Shown: piece after piece, positions 41,936 through 51,598 of the stretch
How the letters are laid out: every line of letters begins with the position of its first letter
Position numbering within the stretch: the stretch's first letter is position 1
Origin: Aphanomyces cochlioides
Taxonomy: Eukaryota; Oomycota; Saprolegniomycetes; Saprolegniales; Verrucalvaceae
Assembly: GCA_019828595.1 (NCBI GenBank)
Contig: JAHQRK010000012.1
Span: forward strand, 1,736,001-1,800,000
Reading direction: 5' to 3'
DNA length: 64,000 bases
Position numbers and translations under genes: made by a program
Notes under the pieces: generated by a model
The model's database searches: none
The model's input: only the letters and a program-made list of their open reading frames with translations
What the model was told of the DNA's origin: nothing

Positions 41936-43393
41936 TTACAAGTTTAAACAATCCAGGCTGGGCATGTCGGGGGTGTCCAGCCTTTGCAGGAACTCCTTCA
42001 GCTCGGCAGCTTGTTGAGGAGTCGGGCACGGGTCGGCTTTGTGGTGCGGTGTCGCACAGAGTTGACAAGCCTTGAAGCAGTTGATCTCCGGGTGCCCCAT
42101 GCGTTGGCACAGAGTGCTGAAGACCGTCGACCAGCACAAGCCATCCAACTTGAAGTGCGTCTTGCCACAGTCACGACAGACCTCGCGACGCGCCTCATGA
42201 TTGTTGAGCCCAAGAGCGAAGATCTCAGCGCGCACAGAGTCGGTCGCTGCCGCCGCCAGCTTGGCCATGTCCGTTGGGGTCACAGCGTCCAAGTGGTTGA
42301 CACGCGGAACTTTTGCACGTTCTTGTCGCTGGTTGCCGCTCGGTTGGGCCGTTCCTCGTTGGCTGCGATGCTCTCGCAATGCTTCAGTGTGGCGCTGGTC
42401 ATTCAAGTACTCCTTCAAGTCGTCCATCGAGGTGAAGCGCATCGAAGAGATCCACTTGGCTTGGCTCGGATCCGCCAGCGAGTTGCAAAAGCACCGTAAG
42501 TGGTCGACAAAGTGCTTCCGATTGGTATCGTACTTGAGACCGATCTTCGTGGCAGCCGCGTTGAAGCGGAAGAGGTACTCGCGGATGGTCTCATTCTCCT
42601 TCTGACGCATCGTGTAGTAGACCTCCTGCTTGGGCACCGGACTGAGGATGTACTCACGGACGAAGCTCTCACGCACGGCCTTCCAAGTGGATCGTTCGTC
42701 AGCTCGCAGCTGGTTGTACCAGTCTTGGACGACTCGGCCGACAGTCAGGCGGAACTTGCGCTTTGCCTCGTCGTCAGTCCATCCGCTGGCGGTCGCATTC
42801 TCCTCGAATCGTCGGAGGAAACTTGACGCCGCATCGGTGCCGTCAGCGGATCCGTTGAATCGCTGCAGCGGCTCGAGCGCGAGGATGTGCAGACGGGGAG
42901 CATTGTTGGAAGGGAGCCCAACAGGCGCAGCGTCCATGTTCCACTCGTCAAGATCGTCCTCGTCTTCCTGGACTTGCGCGGAGGTTTGGTTGCTTTGCAG
43001 CTGCCGCATCAGGTCTTGATTTTGCCTGACCAACACCGCGATCAATCTTGACTGGTCGTCGGCGGGAGCCGGAGGCAATTCATCGGCGTCCATGTCTTCG
43101 TCGTAATCACCAACATCGCTGCCGTGGCTTTGGAATTCCGCGGGATTGTTTTTGCTAGAGCGCGATCGCGCGTCTAGGTTGGTCGTAGTGGCGTGGGTCG
43201 GTGCCGCTACTGATTGATATTGCCCGAAGGCAGTTGGAGTCTGCCCGTAACGACTCCTGGATGCCGCCATCTCTTGATTCATTTGCTCTGACGGGTCCAA
43301 TTGCATGTCCACCGAAGTGGACGTCTGCTTGTCTGCTGACGTGTCCGACAGCAGGGTGGCAGGGTCAACAGGTCTAACCATTTCTTCGTTCAT
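41936..43393 (-). CDS. Retroelement Gag (485 aa), intact
   Basis: The ATG is at 43393, 30 bp inside the 5' LTR. The N-terminal third is Gln/Ser/Thr-rich and acidic. Residues about 180-300 match the retrotransposon Gag capsid domain (FLRRFEENATASGWTDDEAK, VVQDWYNQL, WKAVRESFVREY, ETIREYLFRFN). Near the C-terminus are Cys/His clusters (CRDCGKTHFKLDGLC, CQRMGHPEINC, CQLCATPHHKADPC), including a CCHC-type knuckle for RNA binding. It forms the particle that packages element RNA. It is uninterrupted, unlike pol. Confidence 0.88.
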   Translation of the reverse strand: MNEEMVRPVDPATLLSDTSADKQTSTSVDMQLDPSEQMNQEMAASRSRYGQTPTAFGQYQSVAAPTHATTTNLDARSRSSKNNPAEFQSHGSDVGDYDEDMDADELPPAPADDQSRLIAVLVRQNQDLMRQLQSNQTSAQVQEDEDDLDEWNMDAAPVGLPSNNAPRLHILALEPLQRFNGSADGTDAASSFLRRFEENATASGWTDDEAKRKFRLTVGRVVQDWYNQLRADERSTWKAVRESFVREYILSPVPKQEVYYTMRQKENETIREYLFRFNAAATKIGLKYDTNRKHFVDHLRCFCNSLADPSQAKWISSMRFTSMDDLKEYLNDQRHTEALREHRSQRGTAQPSGNQRQERAKVPRVNHLDAVTPTDMAKLAAAATDSVRAEIFALGLNNHEARREVCRDCGKTHFKLDGLCWSTVFSTLCQRMGHPEINCFKACQLCATPHHKADPCPTPQQAAELKEFLQRLDTPDMPSLDCLNL

Positions 43394-43403
43394 GTGCTCA
43401 ACC

Positions 43404-43421
43404 TCCCGGTTCGTGGAACCA
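43404..43421 (-). promoter_or_regulatory. Candidate primer-binding site
   Basis: Two bases inside the 5' LTR the minus strand reads TGGTTCCACGAACCGGGA. It starts with TGG, as expected for pairing to a tRNA CCA end. The primer tRNA is not assigned. Confidence 0.45.
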
Positions 43422-43423
43422 CT

Positions 43424-44175
43424 TGTGGGATGGTCGGATCAGTGAGGTCCGAGCTTCTCGCCGCAAGAAAGGGGGGTGGAAGGTTAGAGGTCGCCTGGGG
43501 CTTTTAGGTGAGCCAGACGCGATCGGAGGAAATGGAGAGGCACCACTGTGGGCTGAAAGTCCGCAGTAGTTGACTGCTGCTGGGGGAGAGGACGGTGGGG
43601 AGGACCGGGAAGGGAGTTGGTTGCTCGGTTGCCCACGAGCTGCGCCTAGCGTTGACTGGCGTTGGTAAGGGCGATTGACGGTGCGGGTTTTCGACAGACC
43701 CACAGAACTCCTGCAAACTTCTTGGCGCTTAAACTCTCTCGACGGGACGTCACAAACTTAGAGGTTCATTCAACGCCAGCCAAAAAGAGCTCTGAAAAAC
43801 TAACTACTCTTCTCTTTGCTACTCCTAACCTCGCACGCAAGCTTCGCAATTGCTCTGTCCTTGCTCCTCGATTGGTCTCCTAGTCTTGGTCATTCTCGCA
43901 ATTGGCCATAAGTCGCCATGACACACCACTGCAGGCTGTCTTGCACCGCCTTCCGTCTGGTCGGCCCATCTTCATTGGTGGGCAATGCGCTGGCTCGCTG
44001 CAACCGGCCTTTTCCACTCGTGCTGCGCACGGCTTGGTCGAAATTCGCACACAATCAAGCACCGAAATCCACTCGCCGTCCACTGTGATTGGCGCTCGCA
44101 TGCCAGTAAGATCTCTTCTCCGTGTGTCGGACGTGCGTTGGATCGGTTACGCGAGTGGTGGCTCGCTTTGCCACA
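43424..44175 (-). repeat. 5' LTR of the Ty3/gypsy-type element (right on the plus strand)
   Basis: 752 bp with the same ends as the left LTR. It adjoins the gag start and the candidate primer-binding site, which fixes the element's direction. Confidence 0.9.
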
Positions 44176-44179
44176 GTTG

Positions 44180-44958
44180 TAATATGAACCTACCTGGTAG
44201 AAAACACAGGCACAGGATGTTTGCATCCAAGCTATAAAAAAAATTGGAGTACTATTAATAGTAGCGAATGTGCACCTCAAAGCGATAACTAGACCCCAAT
44301 TCAGTTATGTACCTCGCCAACAAAAGAGTCTGACGAGGGTCTCAAGAACGGCCTTGATGCGTCACAAAAGGTCAAGACCTTAATTTGATTCATGACTAGA
44401 GAAGTGCATTAACGCCCGCTCTTCGCCCTTGCTTTGACAAGAGTCGTCATACTGGTAACAAAACTTACACGTCCAACCATACAGCCTACAGACTGCTCCG
44501 CACTAATCAGCTCAAAGTGGACAAATGCTGTTGTAGAGCCTCGTCAAGAGTTCCGAGTTTCAACCTCGTTGTTGTTTCTGTCTTGATGGACATGATAGAA
44601 ATGTCCAAGCTCACAGAGCAATACTAATGCAAGCATCAGACAACGAGAGTATCAACGTCGATGGACTTTCAGCACATCCACTGGGTTGTGATGGTCCTTC
44701 ACCTTCACTGATCGCCTGTGTCCTCTGGACGACAAGTTCACTTTTGGGCGAACGGACGATCGTACAGTATCCGCCACACAATTTCATTGGTCATTGTCGG
44801 ACGTGGAAGTTGCCGAGTCGACCGTGTCAGTGTTGGTGCTACGAGACAAGCTCCGTTCGCCAAGCAGAACTCTCGGGCAAATAGCCGCGAGTGATAATGA
44901 CGGATCTTTTCGATGGGTATGGTGATGCATCGCATTATTCTATTTAACTTAATCCGTC
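44180..44958. other. Intergenic, upstream of RBR copy J
   Basis: No supported gene. Sequence immediately after the GTTG duplication is AT-rich; the end adjoining 44959 should contain the copy J promoter. Confidence 0.45.
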
Positions 44959-46281
44959 ATGGTCGCTGCTCTGCCATCTCTCTACGACCCGATCCTTGAC
45001 TTGGACATCTTCGAGCTTGACAAGATCGAGACAGTCACACTCCACACATGTCAAATCTGTTTTGATGACTGTCGAAGTAACGAGGTGGCAACCAGGATTT
45101 GTGGCTCTGGTTGTCCGGCTTGTGTCTGTTTCAATTGTATCAGTGAATTCGTTCGAGTGCGGACGCAATCCGTGCCGGCAGGTGTCCTCGCCAAGCTCAA
45201 CTGTCCAATATACATTCGGCCTGTGAATCTCATGCGGTGGAAAGAACGATGTGCTCCGATCTCCCATGTAATCGAAAACTTCAATCATCGTGTAGCCTCA
45301 GCGTGCTCTATCCTCTGTCCTGGTTGCCATCGAGTCACCAACATGTTGCCTTTGCCAGCGACGTCAGCCGAGCCCATCAAAATGAAAACCAGCTTGACCA
45401 AGAAGTTGCCCCAGCTCCGTCAACGCTGCCAACAGTTTTGCCAGCATGAGCTCTCACTCAACGACCTCTGTCAATTTGTTCAAGCTAACTTTCCAGACCA
45501 TTATACTGACGTGATGCATCGGATTCTGCCGCTCATCCACGGTGTCGAGCGACGAGCGTCTCTCTTTCTTCGACTGACGCGAGACCAACCTTTCATCAAA
45601 ACACCATGCTGCACTGCGAGCATTTGTTTTACTTGCAAAACGTATGGCCACCACGAACGAACCCCTTGCAGTGCCATGTTCGTCAAGAAAGAAGCCGTCG
45701 CGCATTGCCCAGGATGCAATTTGACCCTCGCCAAAGGCGACGGATGCAACTGGGTGACGTGCTTTTGCGGGTATGGCTTCGATTGGACTCTTGCGTCAAT
45801 GATATACCAGTGGAGTCAACTCACAGCGCGTCAAGTTCAGGTTGTCAAGCAATGCGTCGCGTCGTATATTCAGTTGCGCCGTCTGCGCAAGAAAGTGCTG
45901 CCCGCCCTTGTGCGCTATGTTCGTGTCCAAGAACACAAACCCCAGCTCCTTGTCGTGTGTGAGTTCTTGCGACACCAACGACTCCGCACTCGGTTCCGCC
46001 GAAATGTCCTTCCTCAAATGATGGCGCGCGTCATCATGATGGACATCGCAAAGCAAAAGAAGTACATGCTTGTCGTGTGTAATTACTTGCTCGGTCGTGC
46101 AAAGCGAGTGATTTACTCCAAGCGGCTAGCTCGTGAGCTTTTGATTGCTGTGGTCCGTCGTACATTGGCTGCGCGTCCTCACCAGAAACCCGCATGGCTC
46201 AAAGTCTCCAAGTTTTTGCGTGATAAGAGGGCTGCGAGACGGCGACCACCGCCAACAGACTGGTTCGGAGCCGATTATTGA
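44959..46281 (+). CDS. RBR-like protein J, dispersed copy, one RING cysteine lost (440 aa)
   Basis: A single-exon relative of the left-hand array, 22 kb away. It keeps CQIC, CGSGC, CFNC, the CPGC linker, the IBR-like CCTASICFTC..HHERTPC cluster and RING2-like CPGC..KGDGC..CFCG. The last RING pair reads CPIY instead of CPIC, removing one zinc ligand. Two basic helical units follow (VLPALVRYVRV.., VLPQMMARVIM..), then a short Arg-rich end (AARRRPPPTDWFGADY) in place of the usual WxEMTD and acidic tail. The stop is TGA, so TGA is a normal stop in this genome. RING function may be weakened while the RING2 Cys is intact. The retrotransposon now separates it from its relatives. Confidence 0.83.
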   Translation: MVAALPSLYDPILDLDIFELDKIETVTLHTCQICFDDCRSNEVATRICGSGCPACVCFNCISEFVRVRTQSVPAGVLAKLNCPIYIRPVNLMRWKERCAPISHVIENFNHRVASACSILCPGCHRVTNMLPLPATSAEPIKMKTSLTKKLPQLRQRCQQFCQHELSLNDLCQFVQANFPDHYTDVMHRILPLIHGVERRASLFLRLTRDQPFIKTPCCTASICFTCKTYGHHERTPCSAMFVKKEAVAHCPGCNLTLAKGDGCNWVTCFCGYGFDWTLASMIYQWSQLTARQVQVVKQCVASYIQLRRLRKKVLPALVRYVRVQEHKPQLLVVCEFLRHQRLRTRFRRNVLPQMMARVIMMDIAKQKKYMLVVCNYLLGRAKRVIYSKRLARELLIAVVRRTLAARPHQKPAWLKVSKFLRDKRAARRRPPPTDWFGADY

Positions 46282-46515
46282 GGGATTGGCCAACGTAGCC
46301 TGAACCTAGTCGCACTGATCTTGACAACGATAACAAGCCCTGTGTTTTCATGATTGTTTAATTACAAGCGAGCCCCACCGCAAAGCCAGCTAGCTGACAA
46401 TCATCACTGACGGAACGACTGCAGTTTGATCTGACATCAGCGACGACAACATGCTGTTTACGCACTGGACGATAGCAACTCAAAGCAATCAAAAAGTATA
46501 TTCCTCCCAAGGAGT

Positions 46516-47199
46516 TTAGAAATCACCAGCGAAGTCACCGCCCCCGTTATCGCCAGAGTCACCAGCAAAGGTATTTCCACCAGTGTCGCCAGAGAAAGTG
46601 TAGCCACCGTCGTAGCCACCATCGTGATCGTGGCTCAAACTTTCTCCGATAGCAACTCCAGCCGCAACGCCCACTGCTGCACCCACAGCAGCTCCAGCTA
46701 CACTGCCATAGCCAGGTTGATATGTTTGATAGACCACAGGTTGGGGTGGGCCAGAAACATAGACTGGTTGTTGTTGGTACGCGTATCCAGGTTGAGCATA
46801 TTGGGCAGGTTGGGCCACTGGAACATATTGCGTTTGGGGCACAGCAACGTAATCTGGCTCCCTGTCCGTGCAGCAGCAACGGCATAATATCCAAGCAAGG
46901 CAGACAAGAAAGAGAAACGACAGAATGCTGCCAAAGATCGTTCCAGAAGAACTACCACCGCCTGAGGGACGCACTGGACCTTGACCAGCTTTGCAAAGAC
47001 ATTGGTTCGAGGACGATGCGCAATAGGCAGCAACTGGGCAGCAACAAGTTCTTCCAGCCACAACGCCGCACGATTGGCCCGGGGCTCCACGGTAGGCGGT
47101 GCTGCATTCACCACTGTACACGCACGTATTGCAGTCGGCGCTCACGAAGTTGACGCACGCAAAGCCAAGCAGCAACAAAACCCACGCAATTGCCTTCAT
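46516..47199 (-). CDS. Type I membrane protein with ten-cysteine ectodomain, member 2 (227 aa)
   Basis: ATG 47199 gives a standard signal peptide (MKAIAWVLLLLGFACVNFVSA); a longer open frame upstream is less likely. The ectodomain is DCNTC..GEC..AYRGAPGQSCG..AGRTCCCP....C......CLC, with the same ten-Cys order as member 1. A Gly/Ser hinge, a transmembrane helix (ILSFLFLVCLAWILC) and a CRCCC cluster follow. The tail is rich in Tyr, Gln and Pro (YVPVAQPAQYAQPGYAYQQQ), then has a small hydrophobic Ala/Val/Gly stretch (AAVGAAVGVAAGVAIG) and ends in Gly/Asp/Phe units (FSGDTGG, FAGDSGD). It is the closest relative of member 1. The Harbinger element begins about 46 bp upstream of the start codon and may have displaced its promoter. 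Confidence 0.83.
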   Translation of the reverse strand: MKAIAWVLLLLGFACVNFVSADCNTCVYSGECSTAYRGAPGQSCGVVAGRTCCCPVAAYCASSSNQCLCKAGQGPVRPSGGGSSSGTIFGSILSFLFLVCLAWILCRCCCTDREPDYVAVPQTQYVPVAQPAQYAQPGYAYQQQPVYVSGPPQPVVYQTYQPGYGSVAGAAVGAAVGVAAGVAIGESLSHDHDGGYDGGYTFSGDTGGNTFAGDSGDNGGGDFAGDF

Positions 47200-47434
47200 G
47201 TTGGTCTTGAGCGAAGTGACAGAATGACAATTCGGAGTCAATATAGTTTTAGGAAGCACTTTAGAGTTGAGATCCAGCAGATGTTCCTCTGTAAAATGAT
47301 AAAACCTTGTAAAATAATTCTCGAAACCATCTCGATCTCAAAAGCTTTTCAGATCCACGGCCTGGTTCTCAACAACCTGGTCAGGCCATAATCGTCCGGA
47401 AACGCAGCCAGTTGCGCCACACACTTGAACTGAC

Positions 47435-48473
47435 ATGGCAAGGCCATCCCTGTCGTCTCCTGCCGAGGCAGATGTTCACCAAGAAGAAAAGTCAGCAAAT
47501 CCGTCGACGAGATTTGCTTGTGTTCATGATATCGAGCTGCTCAAGTTTGTCTCCTACTCGAAGCCATGGGAGGCTCCATACGGCAAGACGATGGCCGAGT
47601 GGGCGAATATCGCAGAGAGCCTGAGAGCGGCGAGAGGCTTTCGAATCAACACAACCGCCGGCGCAGTCAAAAGTCGTTTTGAGCTGCTCATGAAGAAGTT
47701 TAAACAAAGCGAGCTTGAATCTCTGTGCAAGTCCAGGACGTCAGAGGAATTCGACGAGCGCGAACAATTACTCCACGACATATCCTCTCGGATGACGGAC
47801 TTCGCCGAGATTTCAACCGAAAGATGAGACTCGTCAAAACGAAAAGCAGACGCGATTGAGTCGTCGGGAATTATCATGCGTAAGATGGCAATGAGGGATA
47901 TCCATCACGAAAAGACAGCTGCCCCCCAGTCGAAACGAGCCAAGAAGAACACGCCAGCGACAACTGATATAGACTCACTTGTTGAAAGCATCGAAAAGGG
48001 CATACGGGAGAGGAATGAACAAGAAGCTCGTCGAAACGAAATATTACTGGAGCGTCTAGAGTTTGATAGAATGCAAGCTCAAAGACAAGCCGAGGCACAA
48101 GCAGCAACTCAAAAGGTTATCTTGGATCTAGTGGCAGCTCTTTTAAGAGGCTGGTCGGGGAATGTCGGTGTCGATGTCTGTCAGTGTTTTACGATAAATC
48201 CAGCCCTCTGATTGGCTAATTTGTCAAATTTCCGGATAATTAACAGCTTTGCGGTCTGTCGATGTTTCCGGATTTTCTCAAGCATCGACGCAGTTTCCCA
48301 GGCATTGATGATGCATCAATGCCCGTGAACGCCTGGCAATGCCTCAGGAACTTTTCAGAAAAAACGAAGGATTAATCACAGAAAAATTTGAAAAAGTAAC
48401 ACGAAGACGTCCGGATATCATCGATGCCCAGACATCGACATTGACGATTCCCGACCAGCCTCTAAAGAAGTAG
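47435..48473 (+). pseudogene. Harbinger accessory Myb/trihelix-like protein, one in-frame TGA, 3' end hit by a MITE
   Basis: The first part, 47435-47824, encodes a trihelix/Myb-like DNA-binding domain (DIELLKFVSYSKPW.., TMAEWANIAESLRAA, AVKSRFELLMKKFK). A TGA at 47825-47827 interrupts it, and the same frame then runs on (DSSKRKADAIESSG, SKRAKKNTPA, RNEQEARRNEILLERLEFD), a basic nuclear-type segment and a helix typical of the C-termini of these accessory proteins. At 48144 the MITE interrupts the last codons; without it the frame would reach a TAG at 48471-48473. In the family this protein recruits the transposase to the transposon ends. AGA-TGA-GAC suggests CGA to TGA. It is probably inactive. 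Confidence 0.72.
48147..48462. mobile_element. Nested 316-bp MITE, TAA target duplication
   Basis: Inverted repeats of about 34 bp start GAGGCTGGTCGGG and face each other at 48147 and 48462. TAA stands at both sides (48144-48146, 48463-48465), the 3-bp duplication typical of PIF/Harbinger insertions. There is no coding capacity. Inner sequence contains a GCATTGATGATGCATCAATGC palindrome near 48302-48322. Confidence 0.85.
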
Positions 48474-48486
48474 TTCATTAACATGA

Positions 48487-49708
48487 TTATAATGCAGCAT
48501 GAAGATAATCGTCTAAGCTTGGAGGTTGTAAATTGAAATAGATTGAAACTTGGTTGCCATTTGGCTTCAAACAAGTGTGGCAGTTGGTCAACAGAGTGGC
48601 GACAAGCCAAAAGACACCCACAGGACTGTTTCGCACCTTCATCTTCTTGTCGTAACTGACGTATGGCCACAGCGACTTGACAATATGAAAACTCCATTCA
48701 ACAGATTCTCTCACGGAGCTCATGGCAGAATTAAAACGAGCTTCTGGCGATCCTTGGAGAGCCATTGGAAAAGGGCAAGCAAGGCAATTGCGGCAGCCAT
48801 ATGCCGGATCTCCATACAAACAGAATCGGCTCAAACTCGCGTTGTTCTCCATTTTGTCTAAGACGCCACTCATTGACAACATTGTTGAATCGTATCTGCG
48901 GCCCTCAACTGGACCGTACATGCTCACTATCAAACCGTCGGGGGCTGTTATCCCCTGCCAATTGAAGCAATGGCGTCTAGGATGCCCGTTGTAGACAGAT
49001 CGTTGAAGATTTTCGTTGGGTAAACCATCGTTACGAACTGTAGGGCGGCTGATATACTGCTTGGTTCCGTCAATAAATGCGATGCAGGTGTCGATTGCTG
49101 TAAGGCCAGATTTCATCTTCACAGCATTAACATAGAGCTCTAAATAACATGATTAAGTCTTTATCATTGGAGAAACTACCTGCTCTCGCCATAAATATAC
49201 GTTCATTCATGTAGATTAAGTCTGCCCAAGAGGCGTGCAGTTGACACACAGTTGCTGTTATGATGCGGCTGCAAGCCTCCATGGACCTACCAAACTCATT
49301 TGCAATGGTAAACAGACGACAAGTTTCGCCAAGACGACGGCAAGTGATTGCGAGAGCTTCAATTGATTCGACTTTGTCGGAGCTTGCAGTAGTGACGAAC
49401 TGAGGCATTTTGAGCATTGCGACCAATTTAGACAGCTGCGGGATGTTGAAGCGATAGTTATGTAGTGCGGTGGCATCATCCATGAGTTTGTTGAAGGAGT
49501 TGGAAGTATCAATCATGGGCTTTGGTGGACGCAATTGAATAAAGCCAGCTCTCAATAGTACCTCCATGACGGAAAGAAAAACGTCAATGTCACCACGAGA
49601 CTGTTTAAGAACTGCTGCCACAAGAGCCATGATCTCTCGCTTACTCTTGTATCTTGTGAGACGCATCGGCGACAGGGCTACAAAGATGAAATGCCACGAA
49701 GCGGGCAT
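48487..49708 (-). CDS. PIF/Harbinger DDE transposase (DDE_Tnp_4), 393 aa, two exons
   Basis: Exons 49708-49180 and 49139-48487 join in phase after a 40-nt intron. The N-terminal half has helical segments and an HTH-like region (FGRSMEACSRIITATVCQL). The catalytic domain carries FIDGTKQYISRP (first Asp), CLYGDPAYGC (second Asp) and SVRESVEWSFHIVKSLW (Glu), the DDE_4 pattern, with QGITAPDGLIVSMYGPVEGR between. It is uninterrupted in this model. It converges with the accessory gene and is separated from it only by the nested MITE. It acts with the accessory protein by family knowledge. Confidence 0.87.
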
Positions 49709-49834
49709 GTGACGTCTATTCGGATCCGTATAAGCATCGTTCTCAAATGTTCCTTCACCGAAAGTCGCAAAATGCCACTTTAGACTTGAGATCGGCTATC
49801 TCGGATCTCAACTCTAAAGTGGTGTCCGAAAACT

Positions 49835-50495
49835 CTCTAATGAATGAAATATTCTGAATAATAATTAGCAGAGTATAGCTTTTGAAAGTTTATTCATTCT
49901 GAAGAATAAGTCACAAGCAGGCATCAAAAGTGGACAAAGGCCGAGTACAATGGAGCGGACCCTGCTGAAATATACCTCAGCTATGCCTGTGGAGAAGACA
50001 CAGCGCGCAGAGAAATACTGACATGAGCATAATGCATTTGGAGTCATTTGCTCGAATCTTGGTGTCGTCACTGATACACTGGATTGGTCCAAATCTGCAA
50101 CACCGATAACGCAATTTTACAAACACTTTGAGCTAATTTTCCCGCTGGTGCTTAAAAACAGACGATCGGTTGTGTGCTCGTTTGCGATAGAAAAAGTGGA
50201 CTGAGCTTGCTGCGCTTGTCGGTTCAACTTCTCTTATGCTCAAATCTCATTGTTTTGCAAGTCGACTTATTTCCTTTGCTGCATGTAACTTTCATCACAT
50301 GGGATTTTCTGCAAAGACATAGCCCAAGAATAGCCTCACGCAGCCCTTGTCCAACACCCCATAAGCTTGCAGGTTTATTCATCTCCATAAAGGCTAATGT
50401 GATTAGGTTACTTGCCCAAGTGGGCGGGAACTAAGCTAGGGGAAAATTCAGACGTCGATCGAGCTAGTGGCAGGGACTAAACGTTAAATAGTAGT
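49835..50495. other. Intergenic, no supported gene
   Basis: Nothing is recognised apart from short unsupported frames. It is the downstream flank of the Harbinger element and of ten-cysteine member 3. Confidence 0.5.
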
Positions 50496-51494
50496 CTATG
50501 GGCCAGGCGGCGCGGATGGAATCGACGGGTGATACGCTGTTTGACCAAGTGGGTATGGAGCTTGCATGGACAGGTCAGCTGGTGAGCGTGAAGGTGAGCG
50601 GGCAGGTGATCGCTGCGGGGGCTGGGCTTGAAAGCTGGGCTGGGTCGCGTACGGTGGAAGGGTTTGGTACGCTGGTTGGTAGACCGCATTGGTAGCTCCA
50701 TAACCAGGATCTGCTTGGAATGAAGGTTGGGCTGCATAGGCTGGCGCTCCTTGGTAAGAAGTTGGGACACCATATCCTGGAGGAGAGGGAGCTGTCGTTG
50801 GGCTTTGCATTTCATCAATAGTAAGTGGAAGTTGATGTCCTGGATGATGCTGGTTGCGAGGAACAGATCCGTACGAGGTATACTGCTGTCCTACATGCGA
50901 TGCCGTCGACGCAGATGATGGATGCCATGTCATCTGCGACTTGTAAGCGTTGGTGCCTTTCACAGGAGGCAATGGACCTTCTGCTTGCCATGTCATTTGA
51001 GATCTGAATTCAGGGCCAGCATGAGAGCCATTGACAGGTAGAGATGCTTGCCACGAGTGTTTTGCATATACGTTGGGTTGAGGAAGCGACGCCAACTTTT
51101 GAATATTCGGTGGTTGGTGGATAGCAGTGGATTCGGGTTTTTTCGCTGGGCCACAATGGAATCGAACACAATAGTAGGCACAGCAAAAGAGGAAAAGCAC
51201 CGAGAAAAAAACCACAGCCACAACAACATCATCGGAGCGGTCAATTGGATTCTGGGGTGGAGCATATCCTGGGAATGGCGACGTTCGGCATCGGCAGTCA
51301 AAAACCGTGGCAGCGCATTGCTTCGTGACAGGACAACAGCATTGAACTCCACCGACTCGGCCGCAATACGTTCCGGGGTACGCTCCTTTATAGGCCTCCG
51401 TGCAATCACCTGTCAAAGCGCAGTCGTCGCAGTCTCCAAGGACATTTGTCGCCAAGAGGAAGAAAAAGCTCGCGTGCAGCAGCAGCAGCCGCAT
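50496..51494 (-). CDS. Type I membrane protein with ten-cysteine ectodomain, member 3 (332 aa)
   Basis: ATG 51494 gives the signal peptide MRLLLLHASFFFLLATNVLG; an upstream in-frame ATG would add 15 residues. The ectodomain is DCDDC..GDC..AYKGAYPGTYCG..GGVQCCCP....C......CRC, ten cysteines as in members 1 and 2 with one extra residue in the PG turn. The transmembrane helix is VVVAVVFFSVLFLFCCAYYC. The cytoplasmic tail is long, about 210 residues, and rich in Pro, Tyr, Gln and Ser, with a duplicated QMTWxxE/PxS segment (SQMTWQAEG, SQMTWHPSS) and PY-type repeats (YGATNAVYQPAYQ, ATQPSFQA). It ends in Arg/Ser/Pro repeats. The Gly/Asp tail of members 1 and 2 is absent. The function is unknown; the tail could bind WW or SH3 domains. 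Confidence 0.78.
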   Translation of the reverse strand: MRLLLLHASFFFLLATNVLGDCDDCALTGDCTEAYKGAYPGTYCGRVGGVQCCCPVTKQCAATVFDCRCRTSPFPGYAPPQNPIDRSDDVVVAVVFFSVLFLFCCAYYCVRFHCGPAKKPESTAIHQPPNIQKLASLPQPNVYAKHSWQASLPVNGSHAGPEFRSQMTWQAEGPLPPVKGTNAYKSQMTWHPSSASTASHVGQQYTSYGSVPRNQHHPGHQLPLTIDEMQSPTTAPSPPGYGVPTSYQGAPAYAAQPSFQADPGYGATNAVYQPAYQTLPPYATQPSFQAQPPQRSPARSPSRSPADLSMQAPYPLGQTAYHPSIPSAPPGP

Positions 51495-51598
51495 CCTTGG
51501 GGATGCTCCAAAGAAGGAAAATGATCCGACGCAACTCAAAAAGCTGTTTAAACATTTTTGTCGGAAAGTCCAAATTGCTCACTGAATTTATATTTTTC

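Larger units (their letters stand above)
32671..44175 (-). mobile_element. Ty3/gypsy-type LTR retrotransposon, 11.5 kb, with extra opposite-strand genes
   Basis: Two 752-bp LTRs (32671-33422 and 43424-44175) start TGTGG and end CCACA. A 4-bp GTTG lies on both outer sides (32667-32670, 44176-44179), a likely target duplication. Coding order on the minus strand is gag, protease, RT, RNase H (two modules), integrase with a C-terminal chromodomain-like segment, which is the Ty3/gypsy order. Between the integrase stop (36637) and the 3' LTR (33422) are three plus-strand genes. The LTRs appear to differ at a single position, so insertion was recent, yet pol is frameshifted in several places and RT has a gap. 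Confidence 0.92.
47245..49834. mobile_element. PIF/Harbinger-type DNA transposon with two convergent genes
   Basis: Inverted repeats of about 30 bp, sharing CACTTTAGAGTTGAGATCC and a GTTTTxGGA block, at 47245-47275 and 49803-49834. Between them are a plus-strand trihelix/Myb-like accessory gene and a minus-strand DDE transposase, the two-gene plan of PIF/Harbinger. The exact ends and the 3-bp target duplication could not be fixed. A MITE (48147-48462) is nested between the two genes. Confidence 0.78.
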
